Source: Cytobacillus sp. NCCP-133 (lineage in GTDB: Bacteria; Bacillota; Bacilli; Bacillales; Cytobacillaceae). From it: a stretch of 64,000 bases of DNA. The stretch lies in assembly GCF_026011715.1 (NCBI RefSeq), contig NZ_BRVM01000009.1, forward strand, positions 62,001 through 126,000, in the 5' to 3' direction. The notes below the pieces were generated by a model that was given only the letters and a program-made list of their open reading frames with translations, had not been told where the DNA came from and did not search any database. Position 1 is the first letter of the stretch. Each line of letters opens with the position of its first letter. Below, in pieces: positions 53,055-62,258 of the stretch. A program made the position numbers and the translations under genes.

Positions 53055-54347
53055 CTATTGCCCCTTCATTAAACTTTCAATATAATCCTTCAGTACATGC
53101 ACCCCATACACACAATCATTCAATGACGTCCATTCCCGCGGGTTATGGCTGATGCCGTCTTTGCTGCGGATAAACAGCATGGCTGCCGGTATTTCACTTC
53201 CGACGATCATGGCGTCATGTCCTGCGCCGCTTGGGATTGAAATCGGCTTTATATCAAATTTGGAAAGTGAATCTGCTAGTTTTGCCTGCAGTTTCTCGCT
53301 GATTGGCAAAGGCTTTATTTTTGCGTTAAGATTCATCTGCACTTCAATATTTCTTTCCGAAGCTATTTTTTGCGCTTCCCCCCGGATTAGCTCCAGCAAT
53401 TGATCACGTGTGTCCTCAAAAATATCCCGAATATCGACGATTAATTTGACTTCCTGTGCGATGACATTGATTCCATTCGGATGCACATTCAGCTGTCCGA
53501 CAGTGGCAACAGCTGTATCACTGACTTGCTTCGGAAATTGTTCAATGACCCCAACAAATCGTGAGGCTGCCACTAAAGGATCTTTGCGTCCAATCATCGG
53601 CGTGTTTCCGGCATGCCCGGCTTCTCCTGAAAAAATGACCTCAAGCCATGCCGGGCCGGCAATCCCGCTTACAATGCCCACTGGCTGATCTTCCCGCTCG
53701 AGTATCGTTCCCTGTTCAATATGCACTTCAACAAAGGCCCCAATTTCACTTCGCCCGTCTCCGGCCCTTAAGCAATCTTCTGCACTGCTGCCATACTCGG
53801 ACAGCACCTCTCTCAATGACTGGCCATTTTCATCCCGCAGGCGATCCATTTCCTCCGGCTTCATTTGTCCCATAAAAGGCCGGCTGCCTGTAAAACTGCT
53901 TTTAAATCTCGAACCCTCTTCATCTGAAAAAATAACAACCTCATAAGGCTTTTCAGGTATATATCCGGTTTCTTCCCATGCCTCGGCGACTTCCAATGAA
54001 GAAAGAACGCCAAGCGGTCCATCGAAATGGCCGCCATTGGGGACGCTGTCAACATGGGAACCGGAAACAATCGCAGCTGCACTCGTTTTCCCTTCTAATC
54101 TTCCGAACACGTTACCAGCCCCATCCGTTCTCACCGCTAAGCCGGCGCTTTTCATCCAGCCGGCCACCAGTTCTTTCGCTTCCTTTTCTTCAGGAGAATA
54201 GCCTGGCCGAATCACTCCGCCGCTCTCCTGAAGGCCTATTTTTGAAAGTTCATCAAGTCTTGCGGCAAGTCTTTCTCCATTTACACCCGAATGAGATAGG
54301 TCCGGGTTATACTCTTTTATTAGTTGCTCGTACAGGTTTCGTTGCAT
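53055..54347 (-). CDS. M20-family amidohydrolase (allantoate/N-carbamoyl-amino-acid type)
   Basis: 430 aa di-zinc hydrolase: GSHVDSVPNGGHFDGPLGVLSSLEV (first metal ligands), DEEGSRFKSSFTGSRPFMG (catalytic Glu and ligand), VEVHIEQG, a dimerisation/bulge domain in the middle, GAGHDAMIVG and ISHNPREW (H near the C-terminus). The HIEQG and EEGSRF features are those of HyuC/AllC: N-carbamoyl-L-amino acid hydrolase, beta-ureidopropionase or allantoate amidohydrolase. It is separated from the DUF3100 genes by a repeat array, so may have its own promoter. Confidence 0.88.
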   Translation of the reverse strand: MQRNLYEQLIKEYNPDLSHSGVNGERLAARLDELSKIGLQESGGVIRPGYSPEEKEAKELVAGWMKSAGLAVRTDGAGNVFGRLEGKTSAAAIVSGSHVDSVPNGGHFDGPLGVLSSLEVAEAWEETGYIPEKPYEVVIFSDEEGSRFKSSFTGSRPFMGQMKPEEMDRLRDENGQSLREVLSEYGSSAEDCLRAGDGRSEIGAFVEVHIEQGTILEREDQPVGIVSGIAGPAWLEVIFSGEAGHAGNTPMIGRKDPLVAASRFVGVIEQFPKQVSDTAVATVGQLNVHPNGINVIAQEVKLIVDIRDIFEDTRDQLLELIRGEAQKIASERNIEVQMNLNAKIKPLPISEKLQAKLADSLSKFDIKPISIPSGAGHDAMIVGSEIPAAMLFIRSKDGISHNPREWTSLNDCVYGVHVLKDYIESLMKGQ

Positions 54348-54489
54348 TGACGAATCACTCTCTTTCTTTTTTATTTTTCAGATTACGAAACTAGCTTTTT
54401 ATTTTTATTTTTGCAATCAAGGTGGAAAAAAGATGGGTTTTGATCCTATTAACACTGTGAAATTGCTGGAATGTTCATACAGCGCGAAG

Positions 54490-54848
54490 TGACCGATATA
54501 TTGAAAAAGTGGCCGATAAAAATGAAATCTGACCGATCTATCGGAAAAGTGGCCGATAAAACCGAAATCTGACTGATCTATCGGAAAAGTGGCCGATAAA
54601 ACCGAAATCTGACCGATCTATCGGAAAAGTGGCCGATAAAACCGAAATCTGACCGATCTATCGGAAAAGTGGCCGATAAAAATGAAATCTGACCGATCTA
54701 TCGGAAAAGTGACCGATAAAATCAAAATCTGACCGATCTATCGGAAAAGTGACCGATAAAAATGAAATCTGACCGATATCTGCTAAAAGTGACCGATAAA
54801 ATGAAAAGTGGCGGATAAACATGGCGAATGGCCGATATTTTTAAAAAC
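54490..54848 (+). repeat. 20-nt periodic intergenic array, locus 2 (TGACCGATAAA family)
   Basis: Eighteen units, sixteen of them at exact 20-nt steps from 54490 to 54790, then at 54809 and 54829. Units alternate between TGACCGATCTATCGGAAAAG and TGGCCGATAAAACCGAAATC, giving a 40-nt higher-order repeat. It fills most of the spacer 54348-54956. Confidence 0.9.
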
Positions 54849-54956
54849 TGGAAAAAACACGCCATCCGAAACAGGCCGTCAGCACCCAATTTAAGAAGTT
54901 TTCTCAAAACAAACAAGAAAAGCCCAGCAGATTCACACCCGCCAGGCCGCAAACAA

Positions 54957-55409
54957 TTAAATAATCCCTTGCATCCGCAAAATAATCTCCGCAATAACCG
55001 CAGATCCGATAAAGGTTCCGAAGAACACAAAGATTGCGACAATAATGCTTCTCCAGCCCAGCTTGGAAAAGTCAGCCCAGTTCTTTCCAATTGAAATACC
55101 TGCATAGGCAAGGATAGGGGTGGCAAGAGCCAGAATATTGATCTCACTCGTCCATCTGACTACATATTCAGATCCTGGAAACCATGGGATCGAAATAAGA
55201 ATACCAATTAGACCGATATACCCCACACTCGGAATATTCACAGGTACGACTTTTTCCAGCACAAGCCCCACGACACTGATCAAAATCAGCACAAGCATGC
55301 CCGGAATGGCAGCAGACGGCACCACATCATACCCAACCCAGTTGCCGACAATGGCGGATAGGCCGAATACGAGTAAAATCAGAAACCACTCAATGATATT
55401 TTTAAACAT
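54957..55409 (-). CDS. Small membrane protein partnered with DUF3100
   Basis: 150 aa with about 4-5 TM helices (FLILLVFGLSAIVGNWVGY, IPGMLVLILISVVGLVLEKVV, YIGLIGILISIPWFPGS, ILALATPILAYAGISIGK, IIVAIFVFFGTFIGSAVIAEIIL). I know no function. Its ATG overlaps the last codons of the DUF3100 gene by 8 nt, so the two are translationally coupled and probably form one membrane complex, perhaps a transporter. Confidence 0.8.
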   Translation of the reverse strand: MFKNIIEWFLILLVFGLSAIVGNWVGYDVVPSAAIPGMLVLILISVVGLVLEKVVPVNIPSVGYIGLIGILISIPWFPGSEYVVRWTSEINILALATPILAYAGISIGKNWADFSKLGWRSIIVAIFVFFGTFIGSAVIAEIILRMQGII

Positions 55410-56229
55410 TCATGTCGCCCCCTTTGCCAGCCCCTGCTGCCTTTTTCTCCTTGCGCCTCATCATAATGGAATAGAGTTTTTCCGTTAATGGCAAGCCGAT
55501 AAAGATACTCACATACAGCCCGGTTGAGAGAGAAATCAAGTTGCTTGCTCCTGCAAAGGCAACGATCTGACTTTCCAGCTCAGGAAACAACCCGATCAGC
55601 GATCCGCTGGCGGCAGCCATCATACTTCCGCTTCCGACCCCTGAAGCCATGGCAAAAGATAGAGGATGAAGAGGCGTGATTGTTGCCAGGAACCCTGAAA
55701 TCAATCCGAGGAAAACCGCTCCAAACACGGTTCCAAAAATATAAATCGCCATAACGCCCCGGCCCTCAGGCGAATCAAAGCCGAACTTATTCATAATTAA
55801 CCCGACATTCGGTTCCCGGGCTACCGAGTGAGTCATCCCAATGCTTTCTCTTTTGAACCCTAAAAGGACTGCAATCGGAAGCGCGAAGAAAATCGTTCCA
55901 AGGTTCCCCAGCTCCTGAAGCAATAAAGCAGGACCGGCTGCAATCAATGCCTCAATCTGCGGCCCGATGGTTACGCCTATTTTGGCAATCAAAAGAGTAA
56001 CCCCAAGGATGATGAGCGGCTCCGCATTCTTTGCCTGCTTTTCTTTCACTAGCGGAGAAAAATATAAGCCAAGCCCCATGAAAAAGGCATACAGCATTGG
56101 CAGCAGCAAAATGACCCCGCTGCCCACTTTAAAGCTGAACTGCCCGACAGCTTCGGTAATTCCTACAAGAATAAGAGCGATAACATGTAAGCGCCAATCT
56201 TTTAAAATTTCTGTCTTTTCATTCTTCAT
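55402..56229 (-). CDS. DUF3100-type membrane protein
   Basis: 275 aa with about 7-8 TM helices. The conserved block TEAVGQFSFKVGSGVILLLPMLYAFFMGL and ASGVGSGSMMAAASGSLIGLFPE matches DUF3100 proteins as I know them; the family has no proven function. ATG after GGGGGGAAACG. With the 150-aa partner it is the probable transport part of a purine- or amide-derived acid pathway (amidohydrolase, GarR-like and ALDH in the same operon). Confidence 0.75.
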   Translation of the reverse strand: MKNEKTEILKDWRLHVIALILVGITEAVGQFSFKVGSGVILLLPMLYAFFMGLGLYFSPLVKEKQAKNAEPLIILGVTLLIAKIGVTIGPQIEALIAAGPALLLQELGNLGTIFFALPIAVLLGFKRESIGMTHSVAREPNVGLIMNKFGFDSPEGRGVMAIYIFGTVFGAVFLGLISGFLATITPLHPLSFAMASGVGSGSMMAAASGSLIGLFPELESQIVAFAGASNLISLSTGLYVSIFIGLPLTEKLYSIMMRRKEKKAAGAGKGGDMNV

Positions 56230-56255
56230 CGTTTCCCCCCTAGATTAAAAGATTA

Positions 56256-57116
56256 CTAGATCGATCCGCACACAGCGGAGGAATCAAGCTTGCCCTTCCC
56301 TTGCTCCATTGCCTTCCCATAGATTTCGCACACGAGCTGACCCAATGGAGAATCTTCACGATAGAATTCGGCTGTCTCTTTGTATAAGTGAATATCCTTA
56401 TTCATGTGCGCCAGGCTAAACAATACATTTTCGTAGGAATCTTTAAGTATATTCTCCCCGAACACGGATAGCACCCGATTATGCGCAGACCCGCTTTGAA
56501 TAACTTCCGCAAGCTGAGACCGGCTGACACCTGCTTTTTCCCCCACTGCAAAAGCCTCCCCTAGGCCAGCAGTCATTAAAGCAACCATCATATTATGGCA
56601 AAGTTTTGCCACCTGGCCCGATCCTGAAGGGCCGAGCAGAAAAATATCCTTTCCAACGCTCTCCAGAACCGGGCGTATACCTGGCAAATATTGATCGTCT
56701 CCCCCAACCATTATGGTCAACGTGCCGGCATCAGCACCCTTAGGCCCTCCGCTTAACGGGCAGTCATAAAATTGAATGTCTCTCTCCTTCGCAGCCAGAT
56801 TTAATTCCTGCGCTGTAATTGGGTCAATGGTGCTCATATCCAGAACATAACTGTTAGGCTTTAAAGCAAGAAAGACTCCGCTTCTTCCCATCATAACATC
56901 CTTCACAATACTGGGTCCAGGCAATGAGGAAATCATTACGTCCGCTTCCTCTCCCACTTCATAAGATGAGGCTTTGGGAATTGCCCCCATCTCTTTGCAT
57001 AGATTCATGGCATCGGAGCTGGGATCATAAACAAAAACCGGATAACCATTTTTGATTAAGTTTTTAACAATTCCCTTGCCCATTGCCCCGCAGCCAATCA
57101 CGCCAATCCTTTTCAT
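56256..57116 (-). CDS. 3-hydroxyisobutyrate dehydrogenase-family protein (GarR-like)
   Basis: 286 aa beta-hydroxyacid dehydrogenase: GCGAMGKGIVKNLIKNGYPVFVYD, STIDPITAQELNLAAKERDIQFYDCPLSGGPKGADAGTLTIMVGG (substrate-binding loop), GSGQVAKLCHNMMVA (catalytic Lys). It may reduce tartronate semialdehyde or oxidise a 3-hydroxyacid to the semialdehyde for the ALDH just upstream. ATG after GGAGTGGGAGAGG. 13 nt downstream of the ALDH gene. Confidence 0.88.
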   Translation of the reverse strand: MKRIGVIGCGAMGKGIVKNLIKNGYPVFVYDPSSDAMNLCKEMGAIPKASSYEVGEEADVMISSLPGPSIVKDVMMGRSGVFLALKPNSYVLDMSTIDPITAQELNLAAKERDIQFYDCPLSGGPKGADAGTLTIMVGGDDQYLPGIRPVLESVGKDIFLLGPSGSGQVAKLCHNMMVALMTAGLGEAFAVGEKAGVSRSQLAEVIQSGSAHNRVLSVFGENILKDSYENVLFSLAHMNKDIHLYKETAEFYREDSPLGQLVCEIYGKAMEQGKGKLDSSAVCGSI

Positions 57117-57129
57117 CCTCTCCCACTCC

Positions 57130-58626
57130 TTAAGGCTTTATATAAACCGTTTTTGTATCCAGCCAAAAATCCAGCGCTGCGCTCCCCTGTTCACGCGGCC
57201 CGATGCTTGATGTCTTTTTCCCGCCAAAAGGAAGCTGGTTTTCATAATGATTGGATGGAATATTCACGTGTGTGACGCCTGTTTCAATTTTACGGACAAA
57301 ATCGAATGCTTTTTGAAGGTCGTTCGTAAAAATGGCCGATGACAAGCCGAAGTCCGTATCATTCGCAAGCTCAATCGCCTCTTCATAAGAATCCACTTCC
57401 ATTACCGCTACTACCGGCCCGAAAATCTCTTCTTGTGCGATAGTAAAATCCTTCGTGACCTTGCTGAAAACGGTCGGAGCCACAAAATAGCCTTTCGCTT
57501 GATCATCATCCGTCAGCTGTTTGCCGCCATATTCGAGAACTGCGCCTTCAGAGATCGCGCTATTCACATAATGAAGATACGTATTTAACTGATGTTTATT
57601 GGCAACAGCGCCGTTGTCAAAGCCTTCCTGGATCCCGTTGCCGACTTTAATTTGCTTCGCTTTTTCAACCAATAGCTCAATCACCTTTTTGGAGATGGAC
57701 CTTGGCACAATCACACGGCTTGTTCCTGTACAGCTTTGGCCATTATTATAAAAACCGCTGATGACCACACTCTGGACTGCCTCTTCCAGGCTGGCATCCT
57801 CCAAAATAATTGTGGCGTTCTTCCCGCCCATCTCAGCCTGCATTTTGCCGCCGTGAGCTGTCACGAGCTTTCCAAGATGGATCCCAACATCAGAGGAGCC
57901 TGTGAAAGAGACAGCTTTGATTTTCGGATTGGTTCCAAGTTCTTCACCGACAACAGAACCCGGCCCAGTAATCATATTGAGCACGCCCGGTGGCATCCCC
58001 GCTTTTTCAAACAGTTCCACAACTTTGACGGCAATAAGGGAGGTATCACTCGCAGCTTTATAAAGAATCGTATTTCCCGCAAGCATGGATGGGGCAATTT
58101 TGTAAATGGCGATGCCAAGCGGAAAATTAAATGGTGTTACAACTGCAACCACACCAAGCGGTTCCTGAATGGTACAGGCAAACGTATCCGGGTCGATAAG
58201 AGGGACCGTTTCACCTGACAGCCGATTCGCCTCGCCGCTGAAATGTTTTAGCGCCTGTACCGTTGCATCCACTTCTTTCCGCGCTGATTCAATCGTTTTG
58301 CCGACTTCCTTTGTAATAATCTCTGCTAAAGCCTCTTTTTCCTCTTGAATAAAAACGATAAGTTTAAAGAGAATATCCCCCCTGCTGATTGGGGATGTCT
58401 TTTTCCAAGCTGGAAATGCCTTCTCGGCACTTTCAATCGCTTTTTGCACATCAACGGCATTCGACTTTTGAAAGTAGCCCAATACATCTTCCGTATTGGC
58501 AGGATTCACACTCGGATACACTTCCCCTGTCACAGAGGGAACCCATTCCCCATGAATATAATTGTAAAATGTTTTTACCTGACCATTCCCGACAGCAATG
58601 CTTTGGCTATTAATCTCAGTACTCAT
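57130..58626 (-). CDS. Aldehyde dehydrogenase (NAD(P)-dependent)
   Basis: 498 aa: FFYNYIHGEWVPS-like N-terminus, VVTPFNFPLGIAIYKIAPSMLAGNTILYKAAS, FTGSSDVGIHLGK, EMGGKNATII (base E), GQSCTGTSRV with C299, EEIFGPVVAVM. YKAASDT in place of the usual KPSE/KPAE motif is unusual. ATG 58626 after AAGGAGAGATTTG. First gene of the operon that continues with GarR-like and DUF3100 genes; 110 nt behind the PucR-type regulator. Confidence 0.9.
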   Translation of the reverse strand: MSTEINSQSIAVGNGQVKTFYNYIHGEWVPSVTGEVYPSVNPANTEDVLGYFQKSNAVDVQKAIESAEKAFPAWKKTSPISRGDILFKLIVFIQEEKEALAEIITKEVGKTIESARKEVDATVQALKHFSGEANRLSGETVPLIDPDTFACTIQEPLGVVAVVTPFNFPLGIAIYKIAPSMLAGNTILYKAASDTSLIAVKVVELFEKAGMPPGVLNMITGPGSVVGEELGTNPKIKAVSFTGSSDVGIHLGKLVTAHGGKMQAEMGGKNATIILEDASLEEAVQSVVISGFYNNGQSCTGTSRVIVPRSISKKVIELLVEKAKQIKVGNGIQEGFDNGAVANKHQLNTYLHYVNSAISEGAVLEYGGKQLTDDDQAKGYFVAPTVFSKVTKDFTIAQEEIFGPVVAVMEVDSYEEAIELANDTDFGLSSAIFTNDLQKAFDFVRKIETGVTHVNIPSNHYENQLPFGGKKTSSIGPREQGSAALDFWLDTKTVYIKP

Positions 58627-58735
58627 CAAATCTCTCCTTATCTGAGTAATTTAAAATTAATTATAATATTTAGAAAATTTAATGTACATGTGTCAGCAGC
58701 CAAAGAATCCTGCTATTTTTTGTGACAAGGACCAA

Positions 58736-60331
58736 TTAAGGGGTTAAAAAATCAAAGATCTGAAAGGCAAGTACAATGGCAATCCAATCTTCCTTTTTAG
58801 TAAAATCCATATCCAATTGACTCTCAATTTTCTTCAGGCGGTATGTAAGCGTATTGGGATGGACATGCATCTCTTCTGCCGTTTTTTTGTGGCTCTTATT
58901 ATTGGCAAGGAACACCTGCATCGTTTGCAGATATTCACGTTCCATTTGTAAAAGGGGGCCAATCTTATCGGAAATGAATTTATTCAGCAAACTTCTGTCC
59001 GTATTGAGCCAAAGCCTTTCAGCACCTAGCTCTGAGTAGGTGACAAAGGTTTTGTGTTTATGGTTTTTGGCAAATGACAAGGCTTCAGTTGCTTCCTGAT
59101 ATGAATCAGCCAATTCTGATAGAGGAACCTCTCTGCCCATGCCAATAACAGCCTGATTGTTAAAAGTCATGATTCTCTGGATGTCCTCCGCCAGCTGCTG
59201 ACCATGCCTTTTCCGTTCATTAGCCAGCAAGGCCACAATTTGATCCGATTTCGTAAAAACAATGCTGGTTTCACCGTATTTCACAAGTATATCCTCCAGT
59301 GACCTGACCAATTTCTCTTTTTGGAGAATGGACGTGGACTCCCAAAGAAACCCCGACTTGCAATCAATCACCATACAGGAAACGCTGCTTTTTTCCTGTA
59401 TGCGGAATTTCTCCAGCATCCTCGCATCCAAACGAGCACCAGTCAGGAGGTCATGGAACGCTTCACCCCGCAGATGCATTTCTTTTTCAAAGAGCGTATT
59501 CTGTTTCACAAAGTCCAGTGACAAGGCGGTCGCAGCATGTTCCAAAGCGGCCTTCTGGATATTGGTTAAACGTTCAATCGGCACTTCTAAAAGGAAATAC
59601 CCAAAGAGTTCGTTGGAGCTGATAATCGGAAATGCGTTATTTTGTTGGTCGTTCGTCTCTGAATAGGTAACGGGGATCTTCAAAATTCGGCTGATGGTTT
59701 CAAGGATATATGCCGTTCCCCTCCCCTCCAGTAAAATCTTCGTAAACCTGCGGTGAATATCCAGCGAATGGCTCAGCTCTTCATTTTTACGCTTGACTTC
59801 TTCGTAAAGATTGGAGTTCATCATGGCAATCGCAGCCTGGTCCGCCACAACCTCTAATATATGAAATTCATCTTCTGTAAACTGAACATCTTTATCAAAA
59901 TTATCCACCACAAGCACGCCCATACACTCATTTTTGTACACCAATGGGACAAGGATTCCGCTTTTAACCTCCCGGCGGAAAACCCCGTTATAGAAGTGGA
60001 TAAAATTGGTTTCAGACATGCGGCTCATATGCTCCCTAAACTCATGCCCGGAAGCAATAACACCCTTCTTTGTAAGAAAAACCAGCCCTGTCAAAGATTC
60101 GCCCGGCTCGAATTTCACCTGCTGCATGAACCGGGCATCCACCCCCACACCTTGGGAGAAATGAAGCAAACCATCTTCTTTTAACTTATAAAGAATCGTC
60201 GTATCCGCATTTTCAACCAGATCAAAGGCGGCTTTGACAAGTCTTTTTAGTATCTCCTCCAGCTCAAGAGACTGGGTCAGGCTGCGATTGATTTCAAGAA
60301 GCCGGATCATTTTGTTTTGTGTAATATTCAT
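58736..60331 (-). CDS. GAF-containing PucR/CdaR-type regulator
   Basis: 531 aa. N-terminal GAF domain (about 25-175, RLVKAAFDLVENADTTILYKLKEDGLLHFSQGVG), a PucR-type middle region with GGDEF-like fold, and the PucR C-terminal HTH (about 465-525, NKSHKKTAEEMHVHPNTLTYRLKKIESQL). Such proteins activate genes for purine, sugar acid or amide breakdown. It lies immediately before the ALDH-DUF3100-hydrolase operon on the same strand and probably controls it. ATG follows GGAGCATAGCCC. Confidence 0.88.
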   Translation of the reverse strand: MNITQNKMIRLLEINRSLTQSLELEEILKRLVKAAFDLVENADTTILYKLKEDGLLHFSQGVGVDARFMQQVKFEPGESLTGLVFLTKKGVIASGHEFREHMSRMSETNFIHFYNGVFRREVKSGILVPLVYKNECMGVLVVDNFDKDVQFTEDEFHILEVVADQAAIAMMNSNLYEEVKRKNEELSHSLDIHRRFTKILLEGRGTAYILETISRILKIPVTYSETNDQQNNAFPIISSNELFGYFLLEVPIERLTNIQKAALEHAATALSLDFVKQNTLFEKEMHLRGEAFHDLLTGARLDARMLEKFRIQEKSSVSCMVIDCKSGFLWESTSILQKEKLVRSLEDILVKYGETSIVFTKSDQIVALLANERKRHGQQLAEDIQRIMTFNNQAVIGMGREVPLSELADSYQEATEALSFAKNHKHKTFVTYSELGAERLWLNTDRSLLNKFISDKIGPLLQMEREYLQTMQVFLANNKSHKKTAEEMHVHPNTLTYRLKKIESQLDMDFTKKEDWIAIVLAFQIFDFLTP

Positions 60332-60442
60332 GGGCTATGCTCCATTCTGATTGGTTCCGTTTTTTATCTATTATAGTACCAATTTCAGTTTTCAGAGGGA
60401 ACTCTTCGCATAAATTCAGCATATCAAGCCTGCCAAATGAAT

Positions 60443-60509
60443 CCATTTGCAATTTTTGCCGCTCTATTTGCAAAATCCCCCATTCTATTTGCAGAGTTCA
60501 CAATTGGCC
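60443..60509 (-). repeat. 21-nt periodic intergenic array, locus 3 (TTGCAAATAG family)
   Basis: On the minus strand the leader GGCCAATTGTGAACT (60495-60509) is followed by units beginning at 60494, 60473 and 60452, again 21 nt apart; the last is partial. Same leader and core as at 37998 and 11569, in opposite orientation. Confidence 0.8.
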
Positions 60510-60543
60510 AAAAAAACTCTACTAAAATCCCCACAGCGTTTTT

Positions 60544-60565
60544 CAATCAAACGTTTGATTGAATT
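60544..60565. promoter_or_regulatory. 22-bp operator-like palindrome, copy 2
   Basis: Perfect palindrome with arm TTCAATCAAAC and its complement, about 100 bp before the antiporter. Near-identical to 17963-17984. Size and symmetry suit a TetR-type regulator not encoded here. Confidence 0.6.
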
Positions 60566-60663
60566 AAAATATCGTTTTTTCAAAAAGGGATTGCATAAAT
60601 AATTATTTTTATGAATAATAATACATATACTCATTTTCCATATAATACTAGGAGGACATACTC

Positions 60664-62193
60664 ATGGAACATCTCGGCTGGTTATCCATCATTCCGCCAT
60701 TGCTGGCAATCATAGCGGCAATTGTAACCAAAAACGTTATCATTTCATTATTTTTAGGTTCATTTTCAGGTGTTTTAATTTTGACAAAGGGTTTGCCGCT
60801 TACAGCGACCAAGACGATGATTGGCGATTATTTGTTTGTTCAGCTGACAGACAGCTATAACGCTGGTGTGCTGGTATTGCTTGTTTTTATCGGCGGGTTT
60901 GTCGCTTTAATGGAGAAATCAGGCGGAGCTGCAGCATTTGCGGAAAAAGTAATTAAGTATTTAAACACAAAATCCAAAACGCAATTGGCCGCCTGGTTTG
61001 GCGGCATTGTTATCTTTTTCTCGGATCTTGGCACTCCTCTTTTGATTGGGCCAATTTTTGAAAAGGTATTTGATAAAGCAAAGATCTCTCGGGAAAAGTT
61101 AGCTTGGATCATCGATTCAACAGCTTCCCCTGTTGCCGTTCTTATTCCCTTTATCGGCTGGGGAGTATACATCATGGGACTCATTCAAAAAGAGTTTGAA
61201 GGACTGAGCATGGCTGAGTCAGATTGGGACGCATTCATCCAGGCAATTCCCTATCAATTCTATCCAATCCTAACCGTTCTGATGGTGCCGCTTGTTGCAT
61301 TCACAAAACTGGAGTTTGGTGCAATGGCGAAAGCGGAGAAGCGTGTAAAGGAGACCGGTGCATTATATTGGCCTGATTTAAAGCCGATGAGAAAACCGGA
61401 TCGTTTTAGCGAGTTAAAAGAAACAAAAAGCAAGCCTATCCTCATCTGGCTGCCGCTGCTTGTACTGCTTGTAACATTATTCGGAATGCTGATCCCGCTT
61501 GGATTTCCGTTCCAAAAGATTGAAGGAAGCGCCTTCCGGGTTGCTCTTACAACCGCTTATTTATTTGCTGGCATTCTGTTAATTGTCATGATGGTATTTT
61601 ACAAGGTTAAAAAGTTTGGAGAAGCCTTTGATATTTATATATCAGGCATGCAAAAAATGATGTATGTGGCTGCTACACTCGTGCTGGCTTGGTCTCTAGG
61701 CACAGTCATGAAGAATCTGGGAACGGCCAATTACATTGTAGAAATCATGGATGGAAATGTCCCTGCCTTTATCGTCCCTGCCATCTTATTCCTTGCAGGT
61801 GCATGTATGTCGTTTGCGACCGGAAGCTCATGGAGCACATTCGCCATCATGATGCCTTTGGCTATTCCAATGGCGTTCCATCTGGATGCATCAATTTACG
61901 TCTGCATTGGGGCAGTTTTATCAGGGGGATTATTCGGTGACCATTGCTCTCCTATTTCAGATACTACCATTTTATCCTCTACAGGAGCGGGCAGTGATCA
62001 CATGGACCACGTAAAAACACAGCTTCCTTACGCAATCTTAAATGGATCTGCTGCACTTGCCGCTTATCTTGTGGCTGGGCTAGTCGCAACTACCCTATCG
62101 CTTGCAGTTGCGATCGTCATCATGGTATTTGCAGTCATCTTTATATCCAAGTGGCAAAATAAGTCCAATACCGGGACACCGATGAATACGTAG
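60664..62193 (+). CDS. NhaC-family Na+/H+ antiporter-like transporter
   Basis: 509 aa, about 12 TM. Signatures: GGFVALMEKSGGAAAFAEKV, STASPVAVLIPFIGWGVYIMGL, GACMSFATGSSWSTFAIMMPLAIPMAF, GLFGDHCSPISDTTILSSTGAGSDHMDHVKTQLPYAI (the NhaC motif). The family includes Na+/H+ antiporters and malate-lactate or other organic acid exchangers (MleN), so an acid exchanger is possible. ATG after TAGGAGGACATACTC. Monocistronic, ends in a terminator. Confidence 0.9.
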   Translation: MEHLGWLSIIPPLLAIIAAIVTKNVIISLFLGSFSGVLILTKGLPLTATKTMIGDYLFVQLTDSYNAGVLVLLVFIGGFVALMEKSGGAAAFAEKVIKYLNTKSKTQLAAWFGGIVIFFSDLGTPLLIGPIFEKVFDKAKISREKLAWIIDSTASPVAVLIPFIGWGVYIMGLIQKEFEGLSMAESDWDAFIQAIPYQFYPILTVLMVPLVAFTKLEFGAMAKAEKRVKETGALYWPDLKPMRKPDRFSELKETKSKPILIWLPLLVLLVTLFGMLIPLGFPFQKIEGSAFRVALTTAYLFAGILLIVMMVFYKVKKFGEAFDIYISGMQKMMYVAATLVLAWSLGTVMKNLGTANYIVEIMDGNVPAFIVPAILFLAGACMSFATGSSWSTFAIMMPLAIPMAFHLDASIYVCIGAVLSGGLFGDHCSPISDTTILSSTGAGSDHMDHVKTQLPYAILNGSAALAAYLVAGLVATTLSLAVAIVIMVFAVIFISKWQNKSNTGTPMNT

Positions 62194-62202
62194 TAAAAAG
62201 CA

Positions 62203-62236
62203 AGCCCTGTTCCTTCCTAGGAACAGGGCTTTTATT
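62203..62236. terminator. Bidirectional terminator between antiporter and response regulator
   Basis: AAGCCCTGTTCC-ttcct-AGGAACAGGGCTTTTATTT. Confidence 0.85.
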
Positions 62237-62258
62237 TCGGAAAAATTGGATGGTCATC

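Noticed and set aside
54490-54848. CRISPR array
   Set aside because: Conserved parts are only 10-12 nt and the variable parts 9 nt; no long repeats, unique spacers or cas genes.
60544-60565. CcpA cre site
   Set aside because: The palindrome has a central CG but TC in place of TG at the start of each arm and is far longer (22 bp) than a cre.
60585-60600. Sigma-54 promoter before the NhaC-family gene
   Set aside because: A TTGCAT is present but the -24 TGGCAC element is missing.
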